Below are positions 37,723-42,456 of a DNA stretch of 42,456 bases, in pieces. A program made the translations under genes and the position numbers. Where the stretch lies: contig JAIERG010000043.1 of the NCBI GenBank assembly GCA_019747095.1, positions 1-42,456 on the forward strand, read 5' to 3'. A model generated the notes under the pieces. The model was not told the origin of the DNA. It was given only the letters and a program-made list of their open reading frames with translations, and did no database searches. Positions within the stretch are counted from its first letter, which is position 1. Each line of letters begins with the position of its first letter. Source of the stretch: Caulobacteraceae bacterium (GTDB lineage Bacteria; Pseudomonadota; Alphaproteobacteria; Caulobacterales; Caulobacteraceae).

Positions 37723-38265
37723 TCAGGCCGCATGCGTTGACGCTTGCTTCGCGCGCTTCGCCTCCCGGGCGGTCCAGACGCGGTCGTGGACGGCGAAGAA
37801 CACCATCTGGACCAAAGGCTCGATCATGCCGATGGCGAGCGCCTGACGCAGATCCTGGGTGATGGCGAAGGCGACAGCGACGGCCACGCACAGGTGCATG
37901 ACGCCATAGGTGACCGTCTTTGCGGCGATCTTCTTGAGCGACGGCAGGGCGTGGCTGTGGCCGTGGTGGCCGTGGGCGCGGGCCTGTTCCTCGGCGTTCA
38001 TGACATCGAGGCGGGCCGTGAAGGCCTCGGCGGTCTCTTCCATGCCGCTGCGGCGACGGCGCTGCTCGATGCGGTGCCAGACGCGGTCGTGGAAGGAGTA
38101 GGCAATGGTCTGGAAAAAGGGCTCGACGAAGCCGATGGCCAGCGCCATCCGCCAGTCCTGGGTGATGGCCCAGGCCACCAGCATGGCCACGATCAGGTGC
38201 ATCACGCCGTAGGAGGCGATCTTGAGCGCGAGGCTCTGCACGGATCGAGCGAGGGTGACGACCAT
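37723..38265 (-). CDS. Tandem DUF2061 membrane protein with His-rich linker
   Basis: The 180-residue protein contains two copies of a DUF2061-type unit, residues 13-63 and 112-164. Each has YGVMHL, AITQD, ALAIG and HDRVW at the same spacing and two predicted helices, giving four in all. The linker (64-111) is charged and includes HGHHGHSH at 98-105, a possible metal-binding patch. DUF2061 usually occurs as a single copy in short proteins; here it is an internal duplication. Function unknown. It converges with rlmE, six bases apart. Confidence 0.82.
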   Translation of the reverse strand: MVVTLARSVQSLALKIASYGVMHLIVAMLVAWAITQDWRMALAIGFVEPFFQTIAYSFHDRVWHRIEQRRRRSGMEETAEAFTARLDVMNAEEQARAHGHHGHSHALPSLKKIAAKTVTYGVMHLCVAVAVAFAITQDLRQALAIGMIEPLVQMVFFAVHDRVWTAREAKRAKQASTHAA

Positions 38266-38359
38266 CGCCGCACAAAATGTTAGCTGAGGCTGAAAAGTTC
38301 AACCGTCGCTGAAAAAACGTGGCTCCATGTCGCGGAGGGGCCGATGACCCGCCGCGCGG

Positions 38360-40291
<1,932 letters not shown>

Positions 40292-40301
40292 CGCATCCGA
40301 G

Positions 40302-41531
40302 TTGACCCCCGCCGCCCGTCTCGCCGCCGCCGCCTCGGTTCTCGACTCCATCGCGCACAGCCGCGCGCCGGCGGACGTGGTGCTGAAGGCCTGGGGACAG
40401 TCCAACCGATACGCGGGGTCGAAGGACCGGCGGGCCATCGCGGACCGGGTCTACAAGGTGCTGCGGGCGCGGGGGCGACTGGCCTGGGCCATGGGCGGGC
40501 GCGAAGACGGGCGGGCGCTGGTGATCGGCTCGCTCAGCCTGATCGACGGCCTGCCGCTGGAGGAGATCGAGGCGCTCCATTCGGGCGACGGCTACGGGCC
40601 GCGCCCGTTGTCCAAGCAGGAGCGGGCGCGGATTTCGGCGGGCGAAGGCGAGCTTCCGGGCTGGGTTGCCGCGGGCCTGCCGGAGTTCGTGGTGGCGGAC
40701 TTCCAGAAGACGTTCGGGGATCGCTGGGCGGAGGAGGCCGCTGCCCTGATGCAGCCGCGCGCGCCGATCGACCTGCGGGTCAATGTGGCCAAGGCGACGG
40801 TCGAGGCAGTGGAGGCAGAGCTGCGCGAGGCGGGGCTGGTGCCCGAGCGGACGCCGCGCTCGCCGGTGGGCTTGAGGCTGGCGGCCGAGCCGCCGCCGAA
40901 TGTGCAGGCACTGGAGGCCTTCAAGGCGGGCCGGGTGGAGATCCAGGACGAGGGCAGCCAGATCGTCTGCGCGCTCGCCGAAGCCGGGCCAGGGATGACG
41001 GTGGTCGATTACTGCGCGGGCGGGGGCGGGAAGACGCTCGGGCTGGCGGCGCAGATGGAAGGCCGGGGCCAGCTGATTGCCTGCGACGTGGTGCAGAAGC
41101 GGCTGGACAACATCCGGCCCCGGCTGGCGCGGGCAGGGGTGGAGGCCGAGCTGCGGCTTCTGGGCCATAACGGCGAGGGGATGGACGATCTGGTCGGTCA
41201 GGCGGACGTGGTGTTCGTCGATGCGCCGTGCTCGGGCTCTGGAACCTGGCGGCGTCGGCCCGAGGACGCCTGGCGGCTGACCGAGGACGAGGTGGCGCGG
41301 CTGCACGGGCTGCAGGTCGCGATCCTGGGGCGGGCGGCGCGGCTGGTGAAGCGGGGCGGGCGGCTGGTCTATGTCACCTGCTCGATGCTGACCGCCGAGA
41401 ACGAAGCCAGCGCCGACGCCTTCGAGGCGGGGCATCCGGCGTTTGCTGCGATCGAACCGCGCGTGCGCCTGTCGCCCGCCTCGACGAACACGGACGGCTT
41501 CTTCGCCGCCGTCTATGAGCGTGGCGCATGA
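40302..41531 (+). CDS. RsmB-like RNA m5C methyltransferase (NOL1/NOP2/sun family)
   Basis: The 409-residue protein starts at TTG 40302, ten bases after the MAPEG stop; no upstream ATG is available. The C-terminal Rossmann methyltransferase has the SAM loop [16 protein letters not shown]. Cys310 lies in [14 protein letters not shown] and Cys360 in [12 protein letters not shown], the pair used for m5C transfer and product release. The N-terminal part resembles the alphaproteobacterial RsmB-like type rather than a NusB domain. Target is probably 16S rRNA, but other RNAs are possible. Confidence 0.88.
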   Translation: MTPAARLAAAASVLDSIAHSRAPADVVLKAWGQSNRYAGSKDRRAIADRVYKVLRARGRLAWAMGGREDGRALVIGSLSLIDGLPLEEIEALHSGDGYGPRPLSKQERARISAGEGELPGWVAAGLPEFVVADFQKTFGDRWAEEAAALMQPRAPIDLRVNVAKATVEAVEAELREAGLVPERTPRSPVGLRLAAEPPPNVQALEAFKAGRVEIQDEGSQIVCALAEAGPGMTVVDYCAGGGGKTLGLAAQMEGRGQLIACDVVQKRLDNIRPRLARAGVEAELRLLGHNGEGMDDLVGQADVVFVDAPCSGSGTWRRRPEDAWRLTEDEVARLHGLQVAILGRAARLVKRGGRLVYVTCSMLTAENEASADAFEAGHPAFAAIEPRVRLSPASTNTDGFFAAVYERGA

Positions 41532-42199
41532 GGTTTCGCGTGGAGCATTGGGGCGGGGTCGCGGTGCTTCCGGTCATGGCCGCGCCTGCCGAATACGGCG
41601 AGCATCTGAGGACGCGGATCGCGCCCCTGATGACCGGCATCGGTCCGGTCGAGGCGGCGGTCGCCCTGACCCGCGTCCTCGCCGAGCTTGGAGGGGCCGG
41701 GCGTCTGCCCGATCTGGTCGTGTCGCTCGGGTCCTGCGGGTCCCCGACGCTGGAACACGCGGCCGTCTATCAGGCTTCGTCGGTCGCCTATCGGGACATG
41801 GATGCGAGCCCGCTGGGATTCGAGAAGGGTGTGACGCCGCTGTCCGACCTGCCCGCGGTCCTGGCGCTGCCGACGCCTATCCCCGGCGTGCCGACCGCGA
41901 CCCTGTCGACCGGGGCCGATGTGGTCTCCGGCGCCGCCTATGCCGCCATCGACGCCGACATGGTCGACATGGAGACCTGGGCTCTGGTTCGCGCCGCCAT
42001 GACGTTCGACGTGCCCCTGATCGCCCTGCGCGGCGTGTCGGACGGGCGCGCCGAGCTGAAGGCGCTGGAGGACTGGACCTCGACCCTGCACGACGTCGAC
42101 GAGAACCTCGCCGTCGCCCTCGACAGACTGAAGGCCGTGCTAAACGCGCGCGGCCTCGACGCCCTTTCTTCCGCCCGTGCCCTGGAAACCGCCCGATGA
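41528..42199 (+). CDS. MTA/SAH nucleosidase-like phosphorylase-superfamily protein
   Basis: The 223-residue protein belongs to the PNP/MTAP nucleoside phosphorylase superfamily. Features are [22 protein letters not shown], the substrate-binding DMETWALVR (residues 137-147 region) and [10 protein letters not shown] with the catalytic aspartate. The best guess is a 5'-methylthioadenosine/S-adenosylhomocysteine nucleosidase, which would release adenine next to guanine-synthesis genes; hopanoid-type nucleosidases share the fold. It overlaps the methyltransferase stop and the guaA start by ATGA. Confidence 0.75.
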   Translation: MRFRVEHWGGVAVLPVMAAPAEYGEHLRTRIAPLMTGIGPVEAAVALTRVLAELGGAGRLPDLVVSLGSCGSPTLEHAAVYQASSVAYRDMDASPLGFEKGVTPLSDLPAVLALPTPIPGVPTATLSTGADVVSGAAYAAIDADMVDMETWALVRAAMTFDVPLIALRGVSDGRAELKALEDWTSTLHDVDENLAVALDRLKAVLNARGLDALSSARALETAR

Positions 42200-42456
42200 C
42201 CGCACCGACCGACCACGAGAAAGTCCTCATCGTCGACTTCGGCAGCCAGGTGACGCAGCTGATCGCGCGGCGCCTGCGGGAGGCCAGCGTCTATTGCGAG
42301 ATCCACCCCTACGCCAAGGCGGAGGCGGCGATGGCGGCAATGAACCCGCGCGCCATCATCCTGTCGGGCGGGCCCGAGAGCGTGCACGAGGAGGGCAGTC
42401 CGCGCGCGCCGCAGGCCGTGTTCGAGGCCGGCGTGCCGGTGCTGGGCATCTGCTAC
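42196..42456 (+). CDS. guaA: GMP synthase (glutamine-hydrolysing), 3'-truncated by the window edge
   Basis: The first 87 codons of GMP synthase are present. The class I amidotransferase domain begins [20 protein letters not shown] and continues [14 protein letters not shown]. The window ends at LGICY, the nucleophile region (the Cys of GICYG is just included). The ATG overlaps the preceding stop. It converts XMP to GMP, completing the pathway begun by guaB. Confidence 0.97.
   Translation, partial: MTAPTDHEKVLIVDFGSQVTQLIARRLREASVYCEIHPYAKAEAAMAAMNPRAIILSGGPESVHEEGSPRAPQAVFEAGVPVLGICY

Overview
The window is high-GC, gene-dense alphaproteobacterial chromosome. Gene content (UDP-glucose dehydrogenase, a MoxR/DUF58/DUF4159 block, the zeta-type ATPase inhibitor DUF1476, separate PurS and PurQ, a guaB-guaA operon), frequent ATGA/GTGA stop-start overlaps and Caulobacter-like promoter matches suggest Caulobacteraceae, probably Brevundimonas or a close relative. 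That assignment is inference; there is no rRNA or other marker gene here. I saw no tRNA, rRNA, insertion sequence, prophage or CRISPR array.

Layout. 1-2171 (+): end of a ugd gene overlapping a UDP-glucuronate 4-epimerase, which together make UDP-glucuronate and UDP-galacturonate. 2282-3475 (+): a TMEM43-family membrane protein. 3482-19448 (-): fourteen co-directional genes with gaps of 32 bases or less. Read in transcription order they are a Tat-exported TldD metalloprotease homologue, a PmbA/TldE-like partner, a DUF4159 protein, MoxR, DUF58, BatA-like, DUF4175-like with a histidine/aspartate-rich insert, and a 608-aa membrane protein. These are followed by a six-gene sugar/lipid-glycan set: Rossmann reductase, TIM-barrel isomerase, a DPM-like membrane protein, a GT2 glycosyltransferase, an FAD oxidoreductase and GtrA. 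19619-20443 (-): a multi-pass membrane protein.

20540-27310 is mainly purine synthesis (purQ, purS, purC, purB on -). It is interspersed with a YbhB/PEBP protein, a 63-aa membrane protein, the DUF1476 gene, two paralogous fasciclin proteins and a 2OG-Fe(II) oxygenase. 27377-31146 holds a glutathione transferase, a tiny membrane ORF, a soluble lytic transglycosylase and an aldo/keto reductase.

31147-31817 has no convincing protein gene. It contains a strongly self-complementary stretch (possible structured RNA) and a 150-base nested inverted repeat beside the 3' end of ligA. After ligA (-) comes a three-gene lipoprotein group (+): an M28 peptidase and two homologous small lipoproteins of unknown family. 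Then follow a cyclophilin (-), an RlmE-type 23S rRNA methyltransferase (+) and a duplicated DUF2061 membrane protein (-). The window ends in a tight operon (+): guaB, a MAPEG protein, an RsmB-like methyltransferase, a nucleoside phosphorylase-like protein and the start of guaA.

The most interesting region is 8.6-19.4 kb, which looks like one envelope-directed unit joining an exported TldD/PmbA-type protease pair to a MoxR/DUF58/BatA-type assembly machine. Function is inferred from families and context only.
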